Positions 53,389-61,214 of a stretch of DNA of 64,000 bases are shown one piece after another. The notes under the pieces were generated by a model that did no database searches, was not told the DNA's origin, and saw nothing but the letters and a program-made list of their open reading frames with translations. The first letter of the stretch is position 1. Each line of letters starts with the position of its first letter. Both the position numbers and the translations under genes were made by a program. Origin of the DNA: Arthrobacter sp. ZGTC412 (lineage in GTDB: Bacteria; Actinomycetota; Actinomycetes; Actinomycetales; Micrococcaceae); contig NZ_PJII01000015.1 in the NCBI RefSeq assembly GCF_002929215.1, positions 16,621-80,620 of the forward strand, in the 5' to 3' direction.

Positions 53389-53670
53389 TTACGCATCCGG
53401 GTCATGTCCTAGGATCCGGAGCAGGTCTCCCGTGGTCATCCGTAACTCTTCGAACCCGTGGTGGTAGAACAGTGGGGTCATCTGGGTCGGGGGCGTGTTG
53501 TCCAGCTCAGCCAACAACTCCAGGGCCTCTGCAATTACGTCTCTCCCGTGGTGTGCATCCTGCTCAGCATCAGTCTCGCCAGACTCCGCGTCATATGATC
53601 CTTCCTCAGAAGCAGTGCTAAGTGTCGCGCAGAACGAGCTCTTGCCCTGGTGGTGCCAGGCAGGACTCAC
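53389..53670 (-). CDS. Small acidic hypothetical protein (93 residues)
   Basis: The frame reads MSPAWHHQGKSSFCA at the start, an acidic stretch (ESGETDAEQDAHHGRDVI) and an amphipathic C-terminal part (EELRMTTGDLLRILGHDP). No family is recognised and no strong ribosome site is seen, so a shorter start is possible. It lies on the same strand as, and downstream of, the mobilization genes. Confidence 0.45.
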   Translation of the reverse strand: MSPAWHHQGKSSFCATLSTASEEGSYDAESGETDAEQDAHHGRDVIAEALELLAELDNTPPTQMTPLFYHHGFEELRMTTGDLLRILGHDPDA

Positions 53671-53745
53671 ACCATGCGACCGCTGTCGGCCGCATAACCA
53701 AGAAGCGTTAGATGGCCACGGATGCCCTGCTCCTCTTTTCCTTTG

Positions 53746-54966
53746 TTATCGGCTCAACCCGTTCTTGCTCCGCTCAGACCTCATCGATGAGCCCGTTTTG
53801 GTCTTTCTGGTTTTGGCGGCTCCCTTGCCCATGGTGACCGCTGAGCTGGGGTGGGTCCCTTCGCTACGGGCTGCGGCGAGGCGCCCGCGGATTTGGGTTT
53901 CGTTCGCTCCGGTGTTTTCCAGGGACTCGGCAAATTTTTCGTGGTGTTCGGCTGAGCCGTAGCCTGCGGCCGATGCGGTCTCTGCCTTTGGGCTCTGGTC
54001 TTTGAGCCGCCCGCTGTCGTTGCCGGTGACACGGCTTTCAATCTCGCGGCCAACGCCTTCAAGGTGCGCGAAGAGTTCTTTTTCGGCTCGTTCGTATCGC
54101 TGTTCCACCAATGAAAACTGGGAGCCTTTGAATCCGCCTTCGGCCAGGAGCTTGGCTTCGTGCATCTCTTTGGCGGCTTTGACGAACTCGGGATCCTTGA
54201 AGTGGGAGTCCTCTGCACCGTTGACGTTTGCTGTGGTTTCTTTGCGCAGCTGGTCAATATCGGGACCGTTGATGCCGTCCTTGCCGATGAGGAACATGCG
54301 TTCCTTAATTTCAGCGTCTGCAGCTGCCACGGCTGTGGGGGTTTTCGCGTTGTGGGCCCGCTGCAGGGCCTGTGCCAGATCGGGGTTGGCCAGGTACTCC
54401 ACGGGCACCTGGTGGCGCTCCATTTCAGGGGAAAGCTTTGCCGCCTGGGCGCGGAGTTCTTCCGCCCGCGCCGCTGTGATCAGCTGCATGGCCTTCTCGT
54501 GTTCGGCGGCCGCCTTGCGTTTCGCTTCCTCGGAGTCGAGCCGGGCGTTTTCTGCCGTGATGGTTTCGATGCCCGACTCCAGATAGGCGGCGTCCGCGCC
54601 GACGTCGTGCGTGTCGATGCCGTAGCGGGTCAGGATTTCCTGCCGGATTTTTTCGGACGCTGCCAGGGCTGTCGGGTCGTGATCCTTCCAGCCTTCAGCG
54701 ACTGTGTGTGCTGTGGCAATGTCACTGGGTTGCGCTTTGTCCCACCACTGATCCTTGTGTACGGGTGCGAGTGCCGCGTGGGCGGTGCTGCGTTCGGCGG
54801 CGAGTCTTGCTTGGGCTTCGTGCGCTGCTTGGGCGTCCTGGTGTTCCTGCTGCCGCTGGGATTCCTGCCGGCGGCGTGCCAGCATCTCGGCGATACGTGA
54901 GGCCATCATCAACGTCTGCCGCATTCCGTTGTCCAGGACGTCGTCAATTCCGTCTGATTCACTCAT
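53746..54966 (-). CDS. Coiled-coil, Ala/Glu-rich mobilization-associated protein
   Basis: A 406-residue, charged, mostly helical protein with long heptad-like stretches (RQESQRQQEHQDAQAAHEAQ and EEAKRKAAAEHEKAMQLI regions) and no membrane segment. The C-terminus is basic (KTRKTKTGSSMRSERSK). I recognise no enzyme domain. It starts 28 bp after the relaxase stop and is likely co-transcribed with it, so a role in DNA transfer or plasmid handling is inferred. Confidence 0.7.
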   Translation of the reverse strand: MSESDGIDDVLDNGMRQTLMMASRIAEMLARRRQESQRQQEHQDAQAAHEAQARLAAERSTAHAALAPVHKDQWWDKAQPSDIATAHTVAEGWKDHDPTALAASEKIRQEILTRYGIDTHDVGADAAYLESGIETITAENARLDSEEAKRKAAAEHEKAMQLITAARAEELRAQAAKLSPEMERHQVPVEYLANPDLAQALQRAHNAKTPTAVAAADAEIKERMFLIGKDGINGPDIDQLRKETTANVNGAEDSHFKDPEFVKAAKEMHEAKLLAEGGFKGSQFSLVEQRYERAEKELFAHLEGVGREIESRVTGNDSGRLKDQSPKAETASAAGYGSAEHHEKFAESLENTGANETQIRGRLAAARSEGTHPSSAVTMGKGAAKTRKTKTGSSMRSERSKNGLSR

Positions 54967-54993
54967 GGTGTTCCCCTTGCACTTGGTGGTGAT

Positions 54994-56634
54994 TTATCGG
55001 TCGAGTCCCGACCCGGAGCCGCGCGGGCTGGGCTGATAGGTCTTCGCTGGTGTTGCTGGTGTGGGTGTCGTGGGAACCACCGAACCGGGACGGATGGGGG
55101 CCAGGCCGCGGCGGGCAATATCAACTGCCCTCGGCGGCACCGCAGCCGCTTCGGCCGGCTGCTGTACAGCTCCTACAAGGACGGCCTCGGGCATCGTCGC
55201 AGTGAACGGGGCCAGCTGCTTTTCGACCACTGATCGGATGCGTTGTGCTTCCCGGGCACGGGCGGACTGGGCGTGCATTTCATACACCGCGAAGGCGGTG
55301 TTGATCAGCTGCACCATGAGGGCGGTCTGTGCTGCCGTTTTGTTTTTGCTCGACGCTGCCATGAACAACATGGCCGTGCCGGCAATGGATGGCAGCGCGA
55401 CGGGTTTGCCGTGCTGCCGGGGCGCTCGAAGTTGGGCTGTGCGGGACAGTTCGGCAGCTGTGGCGGCCAGTGGACCTGGCGTAGCCTCCAGCCGGTATGA
55501 CCAGGCTGCAAAGGCACCGGAAACCTGACGTGCCGCTTTCGCCCAGGTCGCATGGTCATCACGCGGAATCGTGCGCAGCTGGTCGGCCAGTGCCGTCGCG
55601 TTGCGGGTGTACTCCACCCACACATCTGCTGATGGCGTTGAGTTCTCGGGACCGTTCTTGGAGACCTTGCGCTTGTTGCGCGCAGCTGCGTTCCATTCCG
55701 CCGCGGCCTCGGTAGCCAGGTGCGGCGAGTCCAGCCATTCCTCACGCAATGCGCCGAGCTTCAGGTCGGACGCGAGCGTGCCGCCGCCGAACCAGACAGG
55801 ACGCTCCCCCGGCTTCGGGCGCTCGGCGACGGAGTAGCCAACGATGACGTCTGTGGTGTTCTTCGCGTAGCGCGGCCGCACCAGCAGGCCGGTGTCGCGG
55901 GCCCGCCGAACGAACTCCGGTTCGGTGGCTGAGGCGCTGGCGCTGGCGCGCACCTTCCGGGCCAGGGACGTCCGGTGCATTTCGCGTTCGTCCCGGACCG
56001 CGGTGGCCTTCTCTGCCCGGTCGTAGCCGCGGGTGGCGTGCACGCTGGAGAGCTCGTCGAGCCCGTACTTGGTTTCCAATTCCCGGCAGGTCTGTTGCGC
56101 TCTTTTGTAGTCGCCGTGGGTGGAGGCTTTGGTGCCGTCTTCACGGACGAGGGACACGGCGATGTGGATGTGGTGGTTGCCGTTCTCACTCGTTCCGTGG
56201 TTGATCGCGACCCACCGGCACTGGGCTTTTCCGCTGGCCTCGGTGAAGCCCATGGCGTCGACAAAGTCGTTCGCGATGTCACCCCACTGCTGGTCCGTCA
56301 GGGCGCCTTCTTCGACGCGGAGGCTCAGCGAGCAGTGCCACACATCGGCCGGTTTGTGCCCGTTCGGGACCCGTTCCATCCTGACCGGGTCCCAGCGGAA
56401 ATCCTTCTGCAAGACCTCGACGCCGAAGGCCTTGCGGGGTTGGTCCAAATGCTTCGCGATCGCGATCGCGTCATCCTTGTCGAGGACACCGTCGTCGTAC
56501 CAGGCCATGATCGCAGCGTCCCCGGCCACCAGGTGCGGGTCGGTGTGCGCGTTCTTCGTCTTATCAGCATCCGTGGAGGCCAGGTACAGCATGAGCCCTG
56601 ACATCCGGGAGCCGCGGGTGATGTTAGGAATCAT
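54994..56634 (-). CDS. Relaxase / mobilization nuclease (MobA/VirD2-like)
   Basis: A 546-residue protein with an N-terminal relaxase domain. MIPNITRGSRMSGLMLYLAS carries the candidate nicking Tyr (about residue 17), and NGNHHIHIAVSLV carries the HxH metal motif near residue 160. It nicks one strand at oriT and stays covalently bound during conjugal transfer. The C-terminal half is less conserved and includes hydrophobic SIAGTAMLFMAAS. It follows a MobC gene by four bases. No type IV secretion genes are in the window, so the element is mobilizable or its transfer genes lie elsewhere. Confidence 0.88.
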   Translation of the reverse strand: MIPNITRGSRMSGLMLYLASTDADKTKNAHTDPHLVAGDAAIMAWYDDGVLDKDDAIAIAKHLDQPRKAFGVEVLQKDFRWDPVRMERVPNGHKPADVWHCSLSLRVEEGALTDQQWGDIANDFVDAMGFTEASGKAQCRWVAINHGTSENGNHHIHIAVSLVREDGTKASTHGDYKRAQQTCRELETKYGLDELSSVHATRGYDRAEKATAVRDEREMHRTSLARKVRASASASATEPEFVRRARDTGLLVRPRYAKNTTDVIVGYSVAERPKPGERPVWFGGGTLASDLKLGALREEWLDSPHLATEAAAEWNAAARNKRKVSKNGPENSTPSADVWVEYTRNATALADQLRTIPRDDHATWAKAARQVSGAFAAWSYRLEATPGPLAATAAELSRTAQLRAPRQHGKPVALPSIAGTAMLFMAASSKNKTAAQTALMVQLINTAFAVYEMHAQSARAREAQRIRSVVEKQLAPFTATMPEAVLVGAVQQPAEAAAVPPRAVDIARRGLAPIRPGSVVPTTPTPATPAKTYQPSPRGSGSGLDR

Positions 56635-56638
56635 CGCC

Positions 56639-57046
56639 CTACATCAACCCCTCGATCGTCCGGTCAATCCGCATCGCAACCTCGCGCAAATACGCCAGCG
56701 CCGCCTTGGCGTCCTGGGGGAACTCATCGCCGGCGTTGGCGTGCCGGGCGATCTGGTTCACGTTGTTCGACACCCGCGCCAACAACGTATGGATCGCCAT
56801 CAGCTCGGCCATCGCCGCCTTACGCTCCGTCGGCGTCTCCGACCCCTCCGACAGAGCGGCGGTGAGCAGCAGGTTCGGGACCGTAACCTTCTCCCTCGCA
56901 GCCCGGGCAACCAGGGCCGCTTCCTCCTCGACCGTCACCCACACATCGCGGCGCTTCTTCGTCCCCGCCGGGGAATTCGCCCGCCGCCGCTTCGAAATCC
57001 GGGAACGCGGCACACTCTCCTCAGACAAGCACTCCCCCAATCCCAT
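56639..57046 (-). CDS. MobC-like relaxosome accessory protein
   Basis: A 135-residue protein. The basic N-terminus (RSRISKRRRANSPAGTKKRRD) precedes a ribbon-helix-helix-like segment (VWVTVEEEAALVARAAREKV). The MobC motif LARVSNNVNQIARHANAG follows. It helps the relaxase open oriT. ATG 57046 is chosen; GTG about 57013 with AGGAG upstream is an alternative, and the frame is open to 57136. It is divergent from a small gene at 57281, as is common at oriT. Confidence 0.85.
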   Translation of the reverse strand: MGLGECLSEESVPRSRISKRRRANSPAGTKKRRDVWVTVEEEAALVARAAREKVTVPNLLLTAALSEGSETPTERKAAMAELMAIHTLLARVSNNVNQIARHANAGDEFPQDAKAALAYLREVAMRIDRTIEGLM

Positions 57047-57280
57047 CAAACGGCCCAGCGCAGCGACCCCGAAACCGGGGACCACACGACCAGTGTGCCA
57101 AGCAAACAACCACCGGGCCGTGAGCGACACACCCATTTACACCCGTGTAAATGTATAGCTTGCTCCGCCGAAGTCGGCTCCCGCTCTCTCCGCGCCTCTG
57201 GTGCCTCCCTGATCCCGAAACGGCCCGCCGCTGCGCGTCGCTGCCCCAAAACCGGCCTCCCCTGTGGTTACGGTGGGTGC
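57047..57280. other. Candidate oriT region between mobC and a divergent small gene
   Basis: This 234-bp non-coding stretch holds ATTTACAC-cc-GTGTAAAT (57135-57152), a perfect 8-bp inverted repeat, and a CCCCG-aaac-CGGGG hairpin near 57070. The element is the usual place for oriT in this gene order. The nick site itself cannot be identified by eye. Confidence 0.45.
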
Positions 57281-57589
57281 ATGCCGACCATCGATATCGA
57301 ACAGACCCGTAACCAGGCCCGCGCTCTCCTGGACTCGCGCATCGAGTCCGTCACGAACCTGGTCAAGACCAGGCAGCGGATCACGGACCTGCGCGAGCAG
57401 CTCGCCGACGCTGAACGAGACGACAAGCGCGCCTACGTGCGCGCCACTAAAGACGGGTGGAGCCCCGAGGAGCTGAAGAAGCTCGGGCTCGAGTCCGGTG
57501 CCGCGGCGCGGCGGCGGAAGCCGGCCCCCACCCGCACGTCGGACGAGGGCTCCCCGTCCTCCGCTGATGGGGTTACCGGGGCTGAGTAG
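57281..57589 (+). CDS. Small coiled-coil protein divergent from mobC, unknown function
   Basis: A 102-residue protein starting at ATG 57281. Residues ~5-60 form a charged helix (RNQARALLDSRIESVTNLVK, RQRITDLREQLADAERDDKR), followed by a short helix (WSPEELKKLGLES) and a disordered basic tail. Only a GGTGGG stretch precedes the ATG. Its position across the candidate oriT suggests a role in relaxosome or plasmid biology. Confidence 0.6.
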   Translation: MPTIDIEQTRNQARALLDSRIESVTNLVKTRQRITDLREQLADAERDDKRAYVRATKDGWSPEELKKLGLESGAAARRRKPAPTRTSDEGSPSSADGVTGAE

Positions 57590-57882
57590 GCTTGCCCCTC
57601 GCCCACCTGGGCACGGCAAAAGCTAACTCCTTCGGGCTTTTCCCGCACACATGCGGACGACCGGACCCACCTGACCGGCTGCACACAAACGCCAGCTCAC
57701 CACGAGCGGGGAATCTCACCGCCGGGACCGGCGCATATGCACAGCCTCCCATAGCAGCAACTCACCAGGAAGACGCCGTCGGCGTCCACCAAAAAAGGCG
57801 GCAAAAGGACCTTGGAGAGGAAACCACCTCTTCTTCGCAGCGGTGCCAACTTGGGCTGCCCCGGGGCAGCTTCTAACGCGGG
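57590..57882. other. 293-bp gap, no gene recognised
   Basis: Several overlapping frames exist in both directions without start signals or family likeness. The gap ends in the terminator of the excisionase-like gene. Confidence 0.3.
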
Positions 57883-57913
57883 AATGGCCGCCACGTTGAA
57901 CGTGGCGGCCATT
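57883..57913 (-). terminator. Terminator-like hairpin after the excisionase-like gene
   Basis: Perfect 15-base arms aatggccgccacgtt and its complement around one G. It lies 30 bp past the stop of the minus-strand HTH gene. The U-tract is poor. Confidence 0.65.
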
Positions 57914-57942
57914 GCCGCAGTGTTGTTTCCTGTGCTGTTGTT

Positions 57943-58233
57943 CTATCCGTCAGTGTCGTCCTCGCCGGCGCTGATTTGTCCGGTAGTGATGCGTTCCTGC
58001 GTCTCCTGATAGGCGTGGTCCAGATACTCCCCGAGATCGTCCTCGCTGACGCGCCAAATACCGCGGCCGCCGATCTGTACGCCCCGCAACTCACCACTGC
58101 GCAGCAGCGCATACACCGTCGGCATCCCCACGTTCAGGACGTCCTTCACCTCGGCGAGGGACAGCATCCGGGCGAACCTGCCCCTAGCCGCTGTGGCCTC
58201 CTGCTGCACTTTGTCATTAGCGCGTTCCGTCAC
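57943..58233 (-). CDS. Excisionase-like helix-turn-helix protein (HTH_17 / MerR-like)
   Basis: A 96-residue DNA-binding protein with MLSLAEVKDVLNVGMPTVYALLRSGELRGVQIGGRGIWRV, split here into a helix-turn-helix (AEVKDVLNVGMPTVYALL) and wing (GVQIGGRGIWRV) as in excisionase-family regulators. Flanks are acidic and disordered. It may act in plasmid control rather than excision, because no integrase is seen. Confidence 0.8.
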   Translation of the reverse strand: MTERANDKVQQEATAARGRFARMLSLAEVKDVLNVGMPTVYALLRSGELRGVQIGGRGIWRVSEDDLGEYLDHAYQETQERITTGQISAGEDDTDG

Positions 58234-58358
58234 CCTGGATGTCCTCTTTCCGGTGCTTCAACTCTTCATAGGTCCGTTAGCCCAGTCGCATAGATCAGCC
58301 CGCGGCCAAGGGTGTGTCGGAGCCAGCGTAGCTGCTGGCCCCGACGCAACAGCAATAT

Positions 58359-58910
58359 CTAGAACGATGGTTCAGAACCACGGCCTGAACCGCCGCCGGG
58401 CTGCGCGGCCGTGGTGGCGTTCTTCCCGAACCACGGGTCATCATCGGCATACCCGCTGCCGCTGTCCGCGGCCGCGGTCTCGGCCTGCTCTTTGACGCGG
58501 TCCCGCCAGCCCTTGGCCGGGGTTTCGGTCGGTTCCGGCCGGGTGCCTTTGGAACGCGTTACGGTGGCCTTGGCGTAGCGGAGGGACGGGCCGATTTCCT
58601 CGACCTCGAGTTCGATCACGGTGCGCTTCTCCCCTTCTTTCGTCTCGTAGCTTCGTGACTTCAACAGACCCGAGACGATAACGCGTGTGCCCTTGGTCAG
58701 GGACTCGGCCACGTGTTCTGCCGCTTCCCGCCAGACACTGGCGCGAAGGAACAGCGTCTCGCCGTCCTTCCACTCGTTGGCCTGCCGGTCGAACGTCCTC
58801 GGCGTGGAGGCGATGGTGAAGTTTGCGACCGCGGATCCGGACGGGGTGAACCGAAGTTCCGGGTCGTTGGTGAGGTTGCCGATCACGGTGATGCTGGTTT
58901 CGCCGGTCAT
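58359..58910 (-). CDS. ssb: Single-stranded DNA-binding protein
   Basis: A 183-residue SSB with the OB fold start [30 protein letters not shown] and the core [23 protein letters not shown]. The Gly/Pro-rich linker ends with DDDPWF, but about 24 further residues follow, so the acidic tip is not terminal. It protects ssDNA during plasmid entry or replication. GAAGGA precedes ATG 58910. Position beside mob genes fits a leading-region SSB. Confidence 0.92.
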   Translation of the reverse strand: MTGETSITVIGNLTNDPELRFTPSGSAVANFTIASTPRTFDRQANEWKDGETLFLRASVWREAAEHVAESLTKGTRVIVSGLLKSRSYETKEGEKRTVIELEVEEIGPSLRYAKATVTRSKGTRPEPTETPAKGWRDRVKEQAETAAADSGSGYADDDPWFGKNATTAAQPGGGSGRGSEPSF

Positions 58911-59004
58911 TGTTTCATTCCTTCTCTACTGGTTTCGTATGGGCGATCGTGGGGCAGGAGTGCGCGCGGTGGCTCCATCACACGCAATCCCCATGGACTG
59001 GTGG

Positions 59005-59310
59005 TTACGGTGTCGCTTCGACTTCGGTTCTAATCTCCGCCCGGTACAGCTCGTCGAGCCGTTCGGAGAGCCGCGATTCGTAGGTCCCGGTCAGCAGTGC
59101 CCGGTTGTTCACCTCGTAGGGCATCGCATCGGGTGTGTCGCCGGGCAGGGTGGTGGCGGAGTCGTAGAAGCGTTCCTCCGCTCCCGGGGCCGGGTCATCC
59201 AGGGAGGCCAGGGCGTAGGCGGCGGCGCAAAGCTCGGAATCTTCCTGGAGTTCCGCAGCGACGTTGAAACCGTCGAAGATGGCGGTGATCGTGGTGTGGT
59301 GGATGCTCAT
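59005..59310 (-). CDS. Hypothetical protein (101 residues) downstream of nrdH-like gene
   Basis: A 101-residue acidic protein (MSIHHTTITAIFDGFNVAAE...). No family is recognised. Its ATG overlaps the TGA of the restored nrdH-like frame (ATGA), showing the two were once translationally coupled. It lies on the same strand as ssb, 94 bp before it. Confidence 0.6.
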   Translation of the reverse strand: MSIHHTTITAIFDGFNVAAELQEDSELCAAAYALASLDDPAPGAEERFYDSATTLPGDTPDAMPYEVNNRALLTGTYESRLSERLDELYRAEIRTEVEATP

Positions 59311-59590
59311 GGTGTGGCCCCTTTCCGGGCGTGGGTGTGGTTCATGGCGGCGGTGACAAGTTTGTCCCGGCGCAGGCCCGACCAGTGGTCCTGGTCATCG
59401 GAATTGTTCACAACGACGGGGCCTGGGAATAGCCAAGCTCAGCGGTGATGTACTCCAGCGCTGCCGGCACTTCGGTGATGTCCACGGCAAGATAGGTGAT
59501 GCCTTTGGAGTCGAAGTAGGCCTTGGTCTTATCGCACTGGGGGCAATCCGGCTTGGTGTAGACCGTGTAGTCCGCGAGTGAGGAAGTCAT
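59307..59590 (-). pseudogene. NrdH/glutaredoxin-like protein with a frameshift
   Basis: ATG 59590 begins a thioredoxin-fold redoxin (TVYTKPDCPQCDKTKAYFDSKGI... with the CxxC motif CPQC). The frame stops after YSQAPSL at 59408. Shifting by one base at the ccccg tract (about 59421-59425) restores VVVNNSDDQDHWSGLRRDKL, the expected NrdH C-terminus, ending in a TGA that overlaps the next start. So a single base is missing relative to the ancestral gene. It could be a true mutation, a sequencing error or a programmed shift. The intact protein would be about 95 residues. Confidence 0.75.
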
Positions 59591-59756
59591 TTCAGTACCT
59601 GGTTTCGTATCAACATAAGTTTCGTTCGTCTGTCTGACCTGCTGCTTCCATTCGACCAAAAAGGCAGCCGGATTAACAGCCCATATTCCGCATAACGGCG
59701 GGATTCTCTCTGGTCGATTCTCGGCTGGTTTTACGGTGTCCCTGCACCGCGCATCC

Positions 59757-59990
59757 GGTGCGTGGGGCGGCCGTGGTGACCAACTGACTCCTCCTTCCCC
59801 CGTTGTTTTTGGCTGCTGGCGAAGCTTGCGGAGCTGTGGCCGTCGGAGGCCCGTCTACCCGCAGGGCAAGGGGCGGGACATCTTCGTAAGGAAATCAGCG
59901 ACGCAGGAGCGCCGTCGACGATTTTCTGCACCGCAGGCCCCGACGAAGGAGGGGCTGGACGGGCCGGAGCGGACACGTACAATCCGAAGG
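59757..59990 (-). repeat. Leader repeat copy A1
   Basis: First copy of a repeat family that begins (plus-strand view) ggtgngtggggcgg and contains ttgtttttggctgctggcgaagcttgcggagctgtggccg. It matches copy A2 at 62267 closely but lacks the 3' part and has a degraded central hairpin. It lies upstream of the nrdH-like gene on the minus strand. Confidence 0.75.
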
Positions 59991-60006
59991 AATCTCAATG
60001 ATGTTG

Positions 60007-60093
60007 TCAACGGATTCCGGGGGGTCGGTCAGCGGGCGGTCCTCTCTCGGTCGGTGCTGGCGGGTAGGGCTCGCGGGACTTCTTTTCGCTCAT
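60007..60093 (-). CDS. Very small ORF (28 residues) after leader repeat B1
   Basis: ATG 60093 with GGAAGGA 8-9 bases upstream encodes MSEKKSREPYPPAPTERGPP followed by ADRPPGIR. It sits in the same position relative to repeat B1 as the DUF4192 and DprA-like genes do to theirs. It is Pro/Arg-rich and disordered; either a real small protein or a leader remnant of a lost gene. Confidence 0.4.
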   Translation of the reverse strand: MSEKKSREPYPPAPTERGPPADRPPGIR

Positions 60094-60109
60094 GGTTGTG
60101 TTCCTTCCA

Positions 60110-60440
60110 GGTGGGTGGGGCGGCTTGTGGTGACCGGCCAGCTTCCCTTCTCCCCCGGTTGTTTTTTGCCTGCTGGCGGAGCAACTCGTAGCTGTGCCCG
60201 ACGGAGCCGGGGCAACCCGAAGGGCAAGCAGCGGATGGGTTGTGGGAGGAAATAAGCGAAGCGCCGACACAAGGCATCCGCTGCGCAGCCGTCCGCAGGA
60301 CGGTTGAGCCGGTGGAGCGGGCACGTACGATCCGCAGGACAGCAGCAAAAAACGTCGTAGACAGACAAGTTCAGGGGCGTCCGGAGCTCTGCGACGGCAC
60401 CCCCTGAACCCAACAGCCGGCCGCGAAGCGGACGCCCGCC
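60110..60440 (-). repeat. Leader repeat copy B1 with structured hairpins
   Basis: The first 244 bp match copy B2 (63757-64000) with a single visible mismatch (60186). It contains a long hairpin at 60228-60284 (gcagcggatg/catccgctgc, then ttgtg/cacaa), ccgtcc-gca-ggacgg at 60289-60303, and gttcagggg/cccctgaac at 60369-60409. The 3' part is shared with copy A2. Confidence 0.85.
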
Positions 60441-60511
60441 AGCTGGTTGAAGCGCAGCGAAACCAGTGCGAGCCCTGCGAGCATGCACTTGTCCCTGAGT
60501 AGGGTGGGGGC

Positions 60512-60757
60512 ATGAGTGATCCAGCTCCACACCCTGGTCGCGGCAGTGAGGCTCGGCGCGGTAGTGCGTGGCCGTCACCACTGGTCCGCCGGGTCCTGGC
60601 TGTGGTCTTCACTGTTGCCGCAATCGGATCGGTGGTGCTGGTGGCCGTGGACCTGATCGTTGGTCGGCCAGCTGCCGGCGATCTGTTTATCGCCTTCCTC
60701 AACAGCCTGACGGCCGTAGTCTTGTGGCGAACAAGCTCTGAAACCAGGCGGACATGA
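60512..60757 (+). CDS. Small membrane protein (81 residues)
   Basis: Starts at ATG 60512 after a purine-rich ggtggggg stretch. Residues ~25-48 (VRRVLAVVFTVAAIGSVVLV) and ~55-72 (LFIAFLNSLTAVVLW) are hydrophobic helices with a short loop. No family is known. It is the only plus-strand gene in this block and is followed by a strong terminator, which supports it being real. Confidence 0.6.
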   Translation: MSDPAPHPGRGSEARRGSAWPSPLVRRVLAVVFTVAAIGSVVLVAVDLIVGRPAAGDLFIAFLNSLTAVVLWRTSSETRRT

Positions 60758-60800
60758 CGAGGGCCGGCCTTGGCCGGGACTTTGGCAGGTTTTAACGAGG

Positions 60801-60834
60801 TGAGGCCGGCCCCTTGGGGCCGGCCTCAGTTTTT
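60801..60834 (+). terminator. Rho-independent terminator
   Basis: Perfect 13-bp stem tgaggccggcccc with its complement around tt, followed by gttttt. It terminates the small membrane protein gene and may also serve the minus strand. Confidence 0.85.
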
Positions 60835-60880
60835 CCCTCAGCAAAAGGAAACTTGTCGTGCAGCGTCATTGCTGCGGAAG

Positions 60881-61033
60881 TTATTGGTCCAGGGGGGATT
60901 TTTCCCAGGAGATGTCCACGGCGGAGGGGGCCTGCTGCTGGATGGTCAGCATGGATAGTTCCAGCATGTCTTGGGCGTGCGTGGCGCCGGCGGGTGCGGC
61001 GTCGTCCTCCGTGAGGATGAAGTCGTGACTCAA
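60881..61033 (-). CDS. Small acidic protein (50 residues)
   Basis: A TTG start with GGGGG about 7 bases upstream reads MSHDFILTEDDAAPAGATHA, then QDMLELSMLTIQQQAPSAVD and ISWEKSPLDQ. Composition is protein-like and it sits downstream of the DUF4192 gene on the same strand. No family is recognised. Confidence 0.4.
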   Translation of the reverse strand: MSHDFILTEDDAAPAGATHAQDMLELSMLTIQQQAPSAVDISWEKSPLDQ

Positions 61034-61178
61034 GTGCTGCCCCCTGGCTTGAAGTGGTGTCGTTCCACTCTCACTCTAGCCCGGCGCCAGCAGTGGGTGC
61101 TGTTGGGGGGTGCTGCGCCCGCGTCAGCGTGATCGGCGGCCGGAGGAGCGCCAGCGGGGGAGGCCGCCACGCCACTGA

Positions 61179-61206
61179 GGGGCCGAACCGTTGCCGGTCC
61201 GGCCCC
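61179..61206. terminator. Hairpin after the DUF4192 gene
   Basis: Arms ggggccg (61179-61185) and cggcccc (61200-61206) with inner ccg/cgg pairing, followed on the plus strand by cctttgtt. Likely terminator. Confidence 0.5.
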
Positions 61207-61214
61207 CTTTGTTC

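Noticed and set aside
56120-57280. Long upstream extension of the 102-residue plus-strand gene
   Set aside because: The part before 57281 is antisense to the relaxase and mobC genes; only the segment from ATG 57281 looks like a real protein.
59998-60015. gttgtcaac near the 28-residue ORF as another GntR site
   Set aside because: A single hexamer without a 12-bp partner and inside a possible coding frame; expected by chance in 64 kb.
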